NCBI GenBank assembly: GCA_948567375.1
Contig: OX419757.1
Span: forward strand, 23,058,732-23,122,731
Origin: Lunularia cruciata
Lineage: Eukaryota > Streptophyta > Marchantiopsida > Lunulariales > Lunulariaceae
Reading direction: 5' to 3'
Length of the DNA: 64,000 bases
Below the pieces are notes generated by a model, which saw nothing but the letters and a program-made list of their open reading frames with translations, made no database searches and was not told the DNA's origin. Position numbers and translations under genes: made by a program. Of this stretch, positions 24,754-37,560 are shown in pieces. Each line of letters opens with the position of its first letter. Within the stretch, counting starts at the first letter, position 1.

Positions 24754-25864
24754 CGAGTTTTGTTGAGGTGCCTATGTCCATCTTTATTGAAATTGCATCT
24801 TTAGGTGAAGATCGGTAACATAGTACCAGCTATCTGGGCAGATTGTGGAGCGATGACCATTGCAGAAGTAGTTGCAATGGAATTAGCTTTCGTCCTGGCC
24901 CCAAGGGATGTAGCGACAGTAGAAGAAAATAAATTCGACATTTAATATTGATCAGGTGGAAGCAGGAAAAGTTAGACGAAAGATACATCGTCATTTCTTG
25001 GTGGTATCACTTTTGGATCTCAAACCAGCGCCTTTCATGGTCAAAATGATATAGAAGTTGAGGTTTCTTGCCTTTGATTTTCATAGCATGTGCTGGGAAA
25101 AGCAGCAAACACTTCAAAGTTAAATGCTTGGCTATGTTGGAAAGTGGAGTAAGACTCGGGTTGGACCACTGAGATGACGCATCCACTGTCAATAATGTGG
25201 AGAGGGACGGTTCAAGATAACGTATTCATCCGAATCGAGCTCGAGGGAAGGAGCGCAATATGAGCCGAATGCAGGTTTTTAAAGTTGACAGTCCCCTCTA
25301 CCTATTTTCGACACTAAATGTTAGATATATAGTTCCTTATATTGTCACATTGGAAAGATCTGATATCTGTGGGTCCTGTTATGTTCCTCGAGTCTATCTG
25401 TGGATCTCCATAGCTCTTGGTAAATGGGGCTCGGTTTTAAGTATCAAACAACTATCATATCATACAAAGTGACCTACGTCATTTGACTTGTTTTCTTTTA
25501 CCTGACTTGACAGATAACTAACTACTCATAAGAACTTCACCAGAACAGCCTGACTTATTGGAATTGCAGTTTAATAAATTTCATTCTGGTGATGTTTACA
25601 TATTGCTTGCTGGCTTTCAGGGTTCATTCTGTTTTTCTTTTTGTGCGGTGTCCTTGCCCGACATATTTTGCTTTGAAGTGAGAGTACCAATAAATAGTGT
25701 AGTGCGTTATATTACTTACCCCAAAAGGTTGCAAACCTTCGAATTTATCTCTCGATAGTCTTTGGTTTGTCTGAGCATCATTATGATTCCAATTCAAGCC
25801 GTCGTAATACTTTGAAAGCTGAGTCCTTGCGCCATTATTTTACTTTTCAGCTACTTGTAAACAC
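24754..25864. other. 3' flank of the bHLH gene, no further gene
   Basis: This includes the likely 3' UTR, with a poly(A)-signal-like aataaa near 24929. No domain was recognised in short frames on either strand. Confidence 0.4.
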
Positions 25865-26195
25865 TGTCTGCTGCACGACTTCTCGCATCTTGGACCCTTG
25901 TGTAGCCTCCCCCTTGGTGTGGTTTGGAGGTCTTGGTCTCGCTGCGGTTTGTGCGCCTTAGGTTCCATTGGGCTCCGTATTCGGTTCCCTCTGCACTTTT
26001 TGGTGCTTTGTATTTCTTTCTTTCTTTCCTTTGGGGTATATATTTCCGTTTATTTCCATGTGCCTTCCATTTTCTGTGTTTTCTGCGCCTCTCAGGCTAA
26101 TCCTAGTTGTGCTTTACAATTTTTTTTGTAGTGGTGCATTCTCTCGACCATATTACACCCTCGTGCATGTGGGGCAATGTGTTTCATTAATATAA
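25865..26195 (+). repeat. Possible LINE 3'-end or other retroposed fragment
   Basis: A GC- and T-rich block (tcttggtctcgctgcggttt, then ttgggctccgtattcggttc, then tttctttctttcctttgggg) ends in a T-rich run and ttcattaatataac. In style it resembles 3' ends of plant L1-type LINEs, unlike the AT-rich sequence around it. No coding part is attached, so this is tentative. Confidence 0.3.
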
Positions 26196-26854
26196 CTCGT
26201 TTAACAAGAATTGTTTACTCATTGACTTTATAAGTAGATATTCTATTCAAAGTTTATCGTAGGTTTAAAATACAATCAGAACAGTTTCTGGAATAGTTGT
26301 AAATATTTAATTGTAAACTTAGGGAGCTTCCTCGAGTTAGGTATTTTTATGGATGTACAGATTCTAGATCTCTTTCCATGGATGCATGATTGTCCTTCTG
26401 TAAGAGATGCATTGCGTGTTTTGCCCATGACCATGAAATAAGTACGTATCTTCACGTTAAACCTCTTGGAAACTTAATTTTATACAATGGTGGCGAAGAT
26501 CCTGTCACCAGCCCGGAAAGCAACGTGGGATTCTATGTACTAATTGTCATATTTCAATCTATGAACAGGGAAGAATATATTTGTTGTACTGAATATTTGG
26601 TTGACTTTATACTTTTGTAAGATGCCGAATAAATTGAGACATTGACTTGAGTACTCTTTACCGGACAAGATTGTTCAAATAAATGTATTCATATAGACTT
26701 GAAGTAGTTGCTAAGCTAGAATAATATGGTTACCTATAGTTGAATTTTAAGGGTACTGCATTGACATATATGTAAGTCGCTAACCTTTTGGGAAAATCAA
26801 TACGATGTAAGCCTGAGCGTCATTGAAGGTATGGATCTCCTTGCATGTAGAACA

Positions 26855-27120
26855 TGGAATTTTCAAGAACTCAAGAAGTTCCACTCTGATTTTAATAACG
26901 AATGATGCAAGATCCGATAATACTTGCAAATTATTGGTTTCATATTGGATAAAGGATACCAAGTGGGATATGAGGTAGAAATTGTTAGTGATATTTGCAA
27001 GTGTAATATGAAGTTTTCAGGAGCTCCACTCTGGTTTTAATTATGAACGATGCAAAATCCTGTAATATTTCTATTTTCCTCCTTTCATATTGGCAAATGG
27101 ATACCAAGTGAACTGTAAAG
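26855..27120 (-). repeat. Imperfect direct repeat of ~105 bp whose copies stay open on the minus strand
   Basis: Copy A (about 26855-26975) and copy B (about 27005-27120) share ccactctgattttaat, gatgcaa and ggataccaagtg. On the minus strand both encode related peptides with the pattern ASF-IK-RVELL and then CK--H. Confidence 0.6.
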
Positions 27121-28049
27121 TACAACTTATAAAAGCGTCCGTGATACCTCCACACTACTTTGACGAGTATGTAGCACTTGCTACTCATTTTGAATTTAAA
27201 TATATCATGAGAATTTTTCTTTTACCAATTATTGAATTTTCTAATCTATTTACTCTTAGATAGAAATTTTTCTTGTAGAGCGGATTCCTTGCACCAGATT
27301 TTATTAGAATCTATCAAGTAAAGTAGTCTTGTATTCAAAATTATCCAAAGTTTCAAAGTTATAAATTGTCAAATAATTAAAATACTTAGTACATGATTTA
27401 AATGAAGAAATATTCAGTACATGATAGAGATATTGAGTACAGGACATACTCGGGACATAATCAAGATGAAGAATACTGTTGGCTATAATTTTGAGTAAAC
27501 TTTCCAAAAGTTTGTCTTCAAATCTCTAAAAGATATCCCTGTCTAAAAGAGGAATGGAAAAGAACTTTCAGTAGTTTTCAATATAATTCACACTATTATG
27601 TAACATCTCAAATATTGTAAGTGATTTTTTTATACTAGATATTCCATGCAATTCATTTAAATGAAAATCATAAATTACTAAAATAGCTAGATAGTTAAAA
27701 AAAATAATTCCTTTTATGATTTCACACTATTGCATTGGACACACCGGGAGTATAAGCCAAGACTTGAATGGCATCATTTTAAGGATATTTTAAGACATTT
27801 TGATAGTATATTTTTTGATCTTAAACCTTTTGTACCTTTCAGGTTCAAAATAAACCCAATGTGGAGAGGAAATTATTGCTCTTTCTGTACTGTCCTATTA
27901 ATTAATTAAAATTCCCTAGCTACTTTGAGATTAGGGTTATTGAATCAATTTCATTTATATTTTTAGATGCAAAAGCAAAATCTTGATGAAATATTATGTG
28001 ATGTCAATTATGCTGATTTTTGGTATATCTTCAATATTATGGATCTTTT

Positions 28050-28562
28050 AAACGTACTGATGTAAAATATTCCATATTTTGGAGTCCTTGTTAATTTTTA
28101 GAAAATTTTACATTTCATATTAATCTTAAAGTTTAACATTAAAATAATTTAAATTATATAGTAGAGAAAATAACTTATAAAATTCATTCTAAACATTTCG
28201 TGATTAATTTTCTTCTCTGTTTCTTTGCCTTCTCTCTTTACCTAACTTTATTCTCCTTTCATTTTCCTATTCACTTCCACTTTTAATTCTCTATTATGGA
28301 TATTGATGTAAAATATACTGTATTCTGGAATGCTAGTTAATTTTCAGAAAATTTTAGATTTTGCATTGAACTTAGTTTCAAATTATTAATTTTACTATTT
28401 ATAAAATTTAGATTTTAAAGAATGTAAACTATATAATAAAGAGATAACTTTCCAAATTGATTCTAAGCATTTTTCTGTCTCTTTGCCCTCTCTCTTTACT
28501 TAATGTTATTCACCTTTGATTTTCCTATCCACTTCCATTTTTAATTCTCTATTATGGATATT
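28050..28562. repeat. Tandem duplication of ~250 bp
   Basis: Two diverged adjacent copies, each beginning near tgatgtaaaatat (28058 and 28303) and ending near aattctctattatggatat (28290 and 28562). Confidence 0.7.
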
Positions 28563-30133
28563 TGCCACCATTCATCATATCTTAATTATTATTCTTGACA
28601 TTCCCTTCTTCCTCTCTAGTTTCTGAAGTTTGTGCTGCTCTACCTATATAATTCTTTTGTTTTGTTCTCTCTCCCTTCCTTTCTTTGTGAAATTTATATT
28701 TCTCTTTTCCTTTTGTATCTCTTTGCTTATTTCCTTTCTCTTAATTCTTGGGGGATTGTATAAGAGGAATGATGCTTAAAGTTGATGCATTGAGTTTGAT
28801 AAGATGAGAGATCTGGTGCACATATTTTTCAAATTTTTTTTAAAACAAAATGTTTCTTTTTTCCACAAAGATATGATGGAATAATTGCTTGTTCAAGAAA
28901 GGAAACCCCTTTATTGTGTTTTCTTTGGAGTTGTGCTTGTACATGCAAAGGTACAAAGGAAACAAGTACAAACCAGAAAATCCCTCCAAAGGAAGAATGC
29001 CAAAGATGTCAAGTTCAAAGGGTGATAGGAAGCAAAGAACTCAAGTACAAAGCTCCTTTGGACCCAAAGATTGTGTTGCAACCAAGATAAAGAACTACCA
29101 CCAGAGACCATTGATATTCTCCCAAAGGCTCATAAATGTGGAGAGTGACTGCTCACCTATTGACTGAAAAATCTTAGCTAATAAATCAATTACATTTGGA
29201 GCAATTTCACTTTCTGCCCGCAATTTCCAATCTCAAATCAAATAGTGAACAATAATCTAACACCTTCGTAGTTTGTGTAGACTTTCATAGACCTTTATAG
29301 TTGTTTTTTTAAAATTTTTGCACCTAATAGGAAATATGGTGTTTGTCCAAAAACACATGAGACAAATCCCTTAGGCAATCCTTTGTGCTCCAACGGTCAA
29401 CAAATAGGTGATTTATTGTAGAAGTGACTTGGTCCATAGCAAGCATCTCTCCTTCTTGCCATGGAACTAGGAGTTGAGTGATTTTGGAATCATCCATGAG
29501 ATGAAGGGGAGGAAGGATAAAGCAACAAAGGAGCTTTGAGGGAATTCCTTCTCTTGGATAGAGAAGAATTGGAGAAATGTTCTTGATTTGGATGCAAGAC
29601 AACTTGGGAGTATGATATTGGATACCAAATTTGGGCCTACAAACAAAGACATGAACACTCAAATCACTACATCCTTAGGAAAGAAAAGGTCTACCAATAA
29701 TGGTTGGAGGGTGGGTAATTACAAGGATCCAACTTGGAAGGCAATTATCAAAGTAGTTATGTAATTGTCTTGACTAAGAAGCTGACCTACATCAACAACA
29801 ACCAGGAAATCTTCATCAAGTATATGTATCAAGGAGAGCCAATTAATTGGGGAATAATGTTCTTCCACCATGCAAGGAGCATGTATAGAGAGGATAAAGA
29901 AGATAGTTGAGCAACATATCTAGCACATTTTCCATACACTTCTACTGATGCTTGACTTACTTACAAAGGAGCAATGTAAGAAGTTCCTCAACCATTGCCA
30001 TCTAGTAGGATACTTCACCTTATAGCCCAAAAGTCAATTGATCATCTACAAATACCAAGATGTAGACATGGAGTACAAGGAGACTAGAAGGTTTTGCTAG
30101 TAGATGAAGAAGGGATCATTACCACAACCAAGA

Positions 30134-30704
30134 TGTTGTGCGTATATACATTGCTACACAATATACATCGCTGTCAACATTATACACAATAGAAGCACAA
30201 CTCACACATAAGTCATACATAAACACTAAAGTGCCACAATAATCAGATCGTTTACCACAATAATCAGATCGTTTACCACAATAATCAATCAAACTCAGAT
30301 CAATACTTGATCTGATCCTCAACAACTTGCCAACAACAAGGCACTGATTAAGTCAAGCCACACCCACTCTAGCTAAGAGACTCCAGGTGATGCTTGCCGG
30401 CTTTTTGTCCACTCTAGCCAAGAACTCAAAGGCTCAACATCAGAGAAGTGAGCTCTCTGGAGCTGCACTCCTAGGGTATACCCCTGATTTTGACCTAGGT
30501 CTCCTCCCAACGGTCCCATTGACAGCACACCCAATGGTGCGGATGATGCAAGTGACGGTGGGCCCTGCCATGAAGTCAGTACCCTAAACCTGAAATCTGA
30601 CCATCGGAAAGTAGTCTATGAGTAACTAACAAAATGCCTCTAACTACTATCACTGGAACTCCAATGTCCAAGCATCTAGATGCAACACTACAAATGGTGT
30701 GACA
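30134..30704 (-). mobile_element. Solo terminal repeat (L-S) of the element M family
   Basis: Read on the minus strand it begins TGTCACACCATTTGTAG and ends ATATACGCACAACA. It aligns along its length with 53043-53597, the terminal L2+S2 of element M. It is flanked by AAGA at 30130-30133 and 30705-30708, a 4-bp target-site duplication. A 21-bp unit containing ccacaataatcagatcg is present three times at the L/S junction. It most likely arose by recombination between the 5' and 3' copies of L. Confidence 0.88.
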
Positions 30705-31062
30705 AAGAAGAAGAAGAAGAAGAAAGAAGAATGGCTCTATCAAGGTCTTAGAATCACGCCAAGAAGGAATCCAAATTAGATGTATCTTTGGAGGAGGAGG
30801 CAAAAGACTCCAAAGGCAAAGATCAAGAAGATGAAGGAGACTCATATACCTTGCAAGAATAAACTTCTAAGTTTGAAGATAATAAGTAGTACAAAGATGC
30901 ATAGTCTACACCATAAGAGGAAGAGCAAGATGAAGAACACAAAGATCAGGCCAAAGAAGAGCAAGAGTGGACCAAAGAACTCCTCAACCTGAATAGGGAA
31001 GAGGAAGGCCCCAAAGGAGAAAAGGAGGTGATTGAGGGCAGCCTAGAAGAAAAATTCCAAGT

Positions 31063-31067
31063 GAAGT
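31063..31067. other. Target-site duplication of element A, left copy (GAAGT)
   Basis: GAAGT here equals 55241-55245 on the far side of element A. A 5-bp duplication is the usual length for Ty3/gypsy integrases. Confidence 0.75.
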
Positions 31068-32133
31068 TATGACAACCCGGAAAATATTACTTTTGCGGTA
31101 ATTGGGTAAGTAAAGTTTGTTTCCGTAGAGATACTATGCAGAAATGTCCAAATACGAAGTCAAAAGTCACAATTGAAGTTCTTCTTGGTTTCTTCTTTAA
31201 TCTCTCAGGTAGAAACTACACCCAGAAGAGAGTAACAAGCTCACAATCTTGACAACTTGTCACGAATACACACACATAATCACATCATAGCAAATTCTGT
31301 CCAAACAACTCTTGATTGTGATGATTCAGATTCTCCTGAAGATGGCACTTCACTGCAAAGAACGATTTTGCCTCAGAATTGTGTTCCACCCTTCCACTGA
31401 AGGCACGACTTCTTCTATTGAAATTGCTTCACATCAACTTTGTGCTGCACTCACAAATGCAAAATACTACCAACACTACAATTTCTCTCAGATCTGTCAA
31501 GGCATTACTCCGATGCACTTCACTCAGGATCAAACACATAGAATGAAGATCAAGGCTGCAGATTCCAACATCCACAGACACACTGACTTGCTCTTTGGAA
31601 TTATCCACACACTCACAACTACAAACACAAAATTGACAATTGGAATTAAGCTTACGCGACGAGCACTAAAAACAACACTTTGCTTTATCTATCTTCAGAA
31701 ATATGAATACTGAACAATATTCTACTGCAAATGCTCCACTTAACTACTGAAGCAAACGGCAGACCTTCCTACCTATGCACCGCTTCCTAACATCTTTTCC
31801 TACTTGCAGATCCCAATTGACAATCTATCTCTTCATATTTGCCTCTTCCTATCTCAAAATTGATAATTATCCTGATCCGATGTCTACCTCATCATCGGCT
31901 TCCAAACCTGATGATCTTCCTACTACTTCTCCTTCTTCGGGTATAGCTAAGTCTACCAATTCCTTCACTAATTCTACTACTTCTACACTAGGAACTACAA
32001 TTGAGCTCAAGCGTGACTTATCTTACCCTCTATCTCTTGACCCACTCTTCTCTAATGTGTCAATTATCAAGTCCGATGATACTTGAATTCCTATTTCTGC
32101 GACATCAGGTTTCTACTCCAGTGTCACACTATT

Positions 32134-34394
32134 TCAAATCTTCTCTAACTCCGAATTGACGAAATCTAATCTAAGACTAACATTGTTCTCTAGTTCTAAC
32201 ATTTTCCTATCTATGCGTTCTCTCAATCGGATCAACAAGGTGTTCATGTCCACATCCTTGGCTTTTCTCTTCCGAGTTTCCTGCACAAGTAACTTCAACT
32301 CATGTAGGCGGGCTTCTTCTAATCTCCCTTCAGCCTCCATGCTTAAGATTGCTCTCAACTTCCCCGCAACTTCTCCCACTGATTCCGATGCATATCCTTG
32401 AGAGCGATCTACCTTCAACTCTTTGTGATACATCTTCAACTCGTCTTCATACTCTGCAGCGAGCATCTTCTTCTCCTCTGCATATTGCGTGCTTTGCCTT
32501 TTCGTGCTCCTGACAAGTTCTCGTAATCGTTCCTCTTCTTCTTGCCTGGCTGCCAACTCTCGCTGCCATGCTTGATCTTTCACCGCTGCACTCTTCTTCA
32601 AACTATCCAACTCCTGCTCCATTACGATAGTCATCGCCTTCAAATGGATATTCTCGATGCGCACATCACTCACTTCCTCCTTTATCTTGCTAAGCCACAT
32701 TGCCTGTTCCGTTAATTCTCCGACTCGCCTCTGTAGTTCTTTCTCTTTTACCTCACAACTTTCTTGTAACATGGTAAGAGTCTTCAAAGTTCTTCCACTT
32801 CCTCACTTCTTCGGACTTGTTGCTCTTGCAACTCCTTCACTTCACTCATCAAATGCATCACCACCTGCAACTCGTTCATCTCCTTCCTACGATCTTGGGG
32901 AATTACCTTCCGATGATCCTTTAGTAGCTCTAGCAATGGTGTGACCACCTTTGTTAAATACGATATCCCGCCAAAGTTACCTTCGTCTTCATTGCTGTCT
33001 TCGTCTTGAGTCTTCACCTCCGTCATCGGCTCCTTCATCCAAAGTTGCGATCTTTGTATCTTCATCGTTTTGGTACTTTTTTTTGTCTTTGCCTCTTGAA
33101 CTCGGCCCCGTGGGATTCTCCTCCTTCTCTTCTGGTCTTGGCTTGTTCACCACCATTGCTTGATAAGCCTCAATGACCGCCACCAATTGCTGAACTTCTA
33201 GCTCCCCATCACTATTGCTCCCGGACTCCTCACTTTTTAAGGCGAGCTCCTCTTCTTCGGATGCCTCCTCTTGCAATTTGGTTTCTTCCCCAGACTCCAA
33301 TCCCAATGATGCGTCTCTCACCATCTTCATATTCTTTAGAATTAGCCGCCGAGTCTTTCTTTGAGTGGGAGGCAACTTTGCTTCTTTGGGTTTGCCACAT
33401 TTCTTTGTCTTCAGACTGGTAATTTCTTTGACCTTCCACTGTCTGGTCTTTGAGAAATATTCATCGTTTGCTCAAAGATGTAGCATATACCGGCTCTCTT
33501 CCTCGTCTGCTTCTCGTCGTATTCCGGATGAACGTGGGACACCATACAATGACGCTCCTCGTCAATCAGCAGGTTCAATCTAAAGTAGAAATGTGTTGCA
33601 AACGGTGCAAAGTAATGCGGTGGCAAGCCCGTTTGCCAATTAACCACCATCTGCCTCGTTCAATGGTGGAAGCACTTCACCCAATTCACTGGAACTCTTG
33701 CAAACATCTGGTGGAAAAAGACGGCTTGCTGCATGTTCACATAGGTGGTTTGTTCTGGCTTGAACATGGCAATCATCACCCCCACAATGCTTCTTTGGAT
33801 TGGATCTCGATAGGACTCCACCTTGTATCCATTCGTCGTTCTTGGAGCAAAAAAGGAGTTGTGAATCTCCGCCGTCTCATGTGCAGCATCACACTTCCAA
33901 TAGAAGGTGATCCCCATCGGCTCTCTTGCTTCTCTCCCCAAGACTAACCTCCAATCCGACTCAGTCCATCGAGCCGGATTGCCTCTCTTCCCTTCCACCT
34001 TGGGACCCTCCTCACAATTACTGGCAGCAATCTCTACCATTACTCCCAGGAAATTGAAATTCCAGTTCCATGCTAAAAAGGTAATACGAAGTCTAGTCAA
34101 GACTTCAATTCTAGTTATTACATCTAATCTTTGGATTGCAAAACCTCGCACCGCCAGTGCATTGGCCACCTTCTTCGCCATGATCTGTTCTCTCATTCTA
34201 TGATGTTGGAAGATGAGACCCTCTGCTAGACAAGACACTCTAACTCCCTTGGGGTTTTGGAAAATCTCACTCTCGATGGGCTTCCAGACACGCATTACTA
34301 TAGGACGACTACTCAAAGGGATTGGAAATTTACTCGGAACATTCAACTTGTCCTTGCACAATCGCACTTTTATATTACCCCAAATTGCAATCAT
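32134..34394 (-). pseudogene. LTR-encoded ORF2, copy 1 (unknown function, coiled-coil C-terminus)
   Basis: The frame starts MIAIWGNIKV near 34394. The first ~245 codons are intact, with landmarks FLAWNWNFNF and YWKCDAAHE. A TGA at 33660 and later frameshifts break the remainder. The C-terminal part (32787-32134) is rich in E, K, L and R and should form a coiled coil (WQRELAARQEEEERLRELV). The family is unrecognised. The same protein is encoded in the second LTR and, diverged, in the plus-strand LTR at 58772-62518, so it is a conserved passenger of this LTR and not random sequence. A possible role in packaging or host interaction is speculation. Confidence 0.6.
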
Positions 34395-34730
34395 TCTTCA
34401 GTCAATTTCAGCTTCAAATTTCTCTCTTCTATGTGAAAATCTCGTGCACTGTCAAGACATGCTTCTTCTGCCCCCGCCGTTTCTTGAAATGTACTTTCTT
34501 GCCACATACCAAGGTTGTTAAATGGTCTTTGTAGCTCCTGCACCTTCCGAGCCGAAGACGGTGCTCTTTGGACCTTTTCCATTGTACTCCTTTTCCCGAG
34601 TACCTCCATCATCGGATCCGATGTCATCTTCTTTGAATGTCCTCCCAAGTTACTTTCAACCATTTTTTGTCCGCAATTCGACTTTAAGTGCTTACTTCTT
34701 CTCTTAAACACGAATAAACATAGAAAAACA
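34391..34730 (-). pseudogene. LTR-encoded ORF1, copy 1
   Basis: A lysine/serine-rich frame runs from the start of the LTR (FKRRSKHLKSNCGQKM, then MMEVLGKRSTMEKVQRA) and ends LKLKLTEE-stop. Its TGA overlaps the ATG of ORF2 in an atga arrangement. The counterpart in the other LTR (near 55180-54880) keeps most of the same sequence. There is no known domain. Confidence 0.45.
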
Positions 34731-34751
34731 AAAAAACATGGGTACAACATA

Positions 34752-34762
34752 CCCCCTCCCTC
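34752..34762 (-). promoter_or_regulatory. Element A polypurine tract
   Basis: The minus strand reads gagggaggggg, two bases before the 3' LTR. This is the expected plus-strand priming site. Confidence 0.8.
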
Positions 34763-36051
34763 AACTGTAAGCATCTCCGCAAACACCAATAATCAGGTTG
34801 TTATACAGAGTCAGGTTCAGGGTCCAATATTTTCTAACACTCCAACCGTTGACGCGAGTTGCAAAAAGATTGCCATCCAGGTCTGCGAGTTGAATAGAAC
34901 CATTAACATATATGTGCATCACACAATACGGTCCCATCCACCTCAGATGTAATTTCTTTGGAAAAAATATGCGGCGATTATTATATAGTACTACCAAGTC
35001 TCCCTCTTGAACAGCCACTGGTTTGATTCTTTTATTGTGCCTGACTTTCTGTTATTCTTGAATTTCCTTTGTAGTTTGCATTGCATCATCCCTTTGTTCT
35101 TCCAACCACATCAATTGATGGATCCAAAGATCTTGGCTTTCTTCCTCCGACAAACATTCTTCACAAAGTATTCTATATGTCGGTACTTCAAACTCAATTG
35201 GTAATATAGGATGCAATCCGTATGTCAAGAAATAAGGAGTTTGCTTGGTAGTAATCTTTTCAATTGTTTGATATGCCCAGGTAACTTTGTATCCCAATCA
35301 TAGGCATAATTGACTGTCACCTTATTCAAAATTTTGCACAGCAATCCATTGCTCTTCTTTGTGAGTCCATTCGCTTTTGGGTTGTAAGGCGTGGTCTTCC
35401 AATGTTTAATTTGGAAGTACTTGGTTAACGCTTCCACCATTGAGTTCAAAAAATGAGTTCCTTGATCACTGACCAATTCCAAAGGACACCCATAATAGGA
35501 AATGATGTTTCGGAAGAAAAATTCTGCCATTGTCTCTGCATCATCTCTTTGTGTTGCCTCTGCTTCCACCATCTTGGTGGCATAATCGGTACATACTAAG
35601 ATGTACCTCTTCCTCGTGACATGGGTTACTGGTTGAATAGGCCCCACAAAATCAATACCTCATTTCTCAAATGAGGCCAGAGGCAAATTGGTTTCAAAGG
35701 CCATTGAGAAGTTGCCGTCTGTTTCCATGTTCTTTGACAAGCATCACAACTCCGAATATGGGCATGAGTATCTTTATACATCGTAGGCCACCAATACCCT
35801 ACCAAAAGAATTTTCTTCACCGTATTTTTCAGGGCATAGTGTCCCCCCTATGCTTCCGAGTGTAAGGATTTGATGACTCCTCCTACTTTGTATGCTTCCA
35901 AACATCTCTGGAGTACTTCATCTTTGCCCATTTTAAACAAAATGTTGTGTTTCAATTGGTATGGTCCCATTTTCCAAAGAAAGACTGCCCTTTGTTCCGG
36001 GTCTAGCCTCTTAGGACAATGGCACATATGCAAATAGTGATATTCTGCCAC
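34761..36051 (-). pseudogene. Element A integrase (decayed)
   Basis: The N-terminal zinc region is present (GHYALKNTVKKILLVGYWWP, then SCDACQRT). The catalytic core runs through a frame break at about 35650, with DFVGPIQPV, then VSDQGTHFLNS. The third acidic residue seems lost: the family form is ANGxxEKxNG, but this copy reads ANGLTKKSNG. Since GAG-to-AAG is a single G-to-A change, this fits decay. The C-terminal segment (KLHLRWMGPYCVMHIY) is the usual gypsy tail. I see no chromodomain. Confidence 0.8.
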
Positions 36052-36054
36052 ATA

Positions 36055-37513
36055 CTATGTACTTCGAACAACCATTAAATGATATAGCTCTTCATCAGGA
36101 AACCAATCATCGATTTCCAAATCTTGGTCTTGAGTTTCTAACCTGGATAAGAAGTCCGCATTTGAATGCAAAGCTCCCTTCCTTACTTGTACAGTGTATG
36201 TGAATTCTTGTAACAACAAGATCCATTGTGCAATTTTCCCGGACAAATCTGCCTTCTTGACCAAGTGTTGCAGTGCATAATGGTCCACATAAAAAACAAA
36301 TTTGTATCCCAACATGTAGTGGCAAAATTTCTTGCAGGCATACAACATTCCGAGTGCTTCTTGTTCAGTTGTTGAATAATTCTTTTCTGCAACTGATAGT
36401 TGTCGGTTGGTGTAATATACCGAGTAGTCCTTCTTCTTCTTGTCCTTCTGACTTAAGACGACTCCGATGGCCATGGACAAAGTATCCACATATACATGAA
36501 AAGGGACATCCCAATTTGGGGCCCTCATAACTGGTGCTTCAACCAGTTTCTTCTTCAACACTTGGAAAGCTTCTTCTTGATTTGCTTCCCACAGACAATC
36601 TTTGGATTTCTTCAGAAGCTTGGTAAGTGGTGCAGCAAGCACCGCATAATTTGACACAAAGCGTATGTAGTATCCAACATGTCCCAAGAAGGCTCTCAGC
36701 TCCTGGATGTTCTTTGGGGATTCCAAAGCTGCAATTACTTTAACCTTCTTGACGTTGACTTCAATACCTCGGCTTGACACCCGATGCCCCAAAAGAATTC
36801 CATCCTTCATTATGAAGAAGCATTTCTCTAGGTGTATTGACAGGCCGGAAAAACAACACCTTTCAAAAGTTTGGCGAAGGTAATCTAAATGTACATCTCT
36901 TTGCCCAAACACACAAAAATCATCAATGAAGACTTCCACAAATTTGCGTAGAAAATCTTTGAATATTGAGTTCATCATCCGCTGGAAAGTAGCGAGAGCA
37001 TTACACAACCCAAAGGGAATTTGATTGTTAGCAAAACTGCCCCAATCCGTCGTGAATGTGGTTTTATCCTTGTCTTCTTCTCAAATGGATACTTGATTGT
37101 ACCCTGAAAATCCATTGAGAAAACTATAACATGAGTGACCAGCTACTTGGTCCAGAATTGTATCTGTAAACGGTAAAGGATGATGGTCCTTTCGGGTGAT
37201 TGCATTCAATTTGCGAACACTTGGCACACTCAAATTTTCCCTATCTTCTTCTTTGGAACGAGACAATGGGAGAAACCCACTCACTGCTTAGAATAGGGAA
37301 AATTATTCCGGCCCCTAAGTACTTATCAATTTCATCTTTTACCAAGAGGGAGTACTTCGGGTTCAGGCGGTATTGTCTTTGCCAAACCGGAACTACACCT
37401 TCAACCAGATCAATCCAGTGCTCTCCAAATTCTCGTGGAATTCTTGGCATTTGATCAATAGACCAGGCGAATACATCCTGGAACTCTATAAACAGGGCTG
37501 TGTATCCTGCCAA
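36055..37513 (-). pseudogene. Element A reverse transcriptase and RNase H (decayed)
   Basis: RT begins near 37513 (EFQDVFAWSIDQMPRIP) and proceeds through HHPLPFTDTILDQVAG. Motif A reads YSFLNGFSGYNQ, where the family has the catalytic Asp in FLDGFSGYNQ; Asn here would inactivate it. A stop and a frame change occur at about 37081-37010. The long frame 37008-36055 has motif C as FIDDFCVFG. The RNase H-like domain follows (VYVDTLSMAIGVVLSQ, STTEQEALGMLYACKKF, FYVDHYALQHLV), ending SNADFLSRLE. Confidence 0.88.
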
Positions 37514-37560
37514 CTCCTCTGCGGTGGCCGTCTTTGAAATCTTTGAAATCTTTTCTTCAG

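Larger units (their letters stand above)
26196..28888. other. Gene-free, AT-rich, with two local duplications
   Basis: No coding sequence was identified. It contains an imperfect direct repeat at 26855-27120 and a tandem duplication at 28050-28562, both listed separately. Confidence 0.4.
28889..31067 (+). pseudogene. Old relic of an LTR-ORF-type element (left part)
   Basis: The plus-strand translation around 29720-29990, over several frames, matches the ORF carried in the LTRs of element A. Examples are KDPTWKAIIKVV, then EPINWG and IMFFHHARSM, against the pattern YRDPIQRSIVGVMI, then VNW in element A. The relic is interrupted by a solo LTR at 30134-30704 and by element A at 31068. Removing element A and one TSD joins EKFQVK on the left to CNKRLENKSKKPKEEL on the right at 55246 in one open frame, which independently supports the insertion boundaries. 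No pol domain is seen. Confidence 0.55.
31068..34749 (-). repeat. Element A 3' LTR (3682 bp)
   Basis: It aligns along its whole length with 41587-43645 plus 53602-55240. On the minus strand it begins tgttgtacccatg just after the polypurine tract. It contains two overlapping LTR-encoded frames, listed separately. Confidence 0.88.

Noticed and set aside
34391-34730. Envelope-like ORF downstream of pol in element A
   Set aside because: ORF1 and ORF2 lie inside the LTR, have no signal peptide or membrane segments of envelope type, and recur in all LTR copies.
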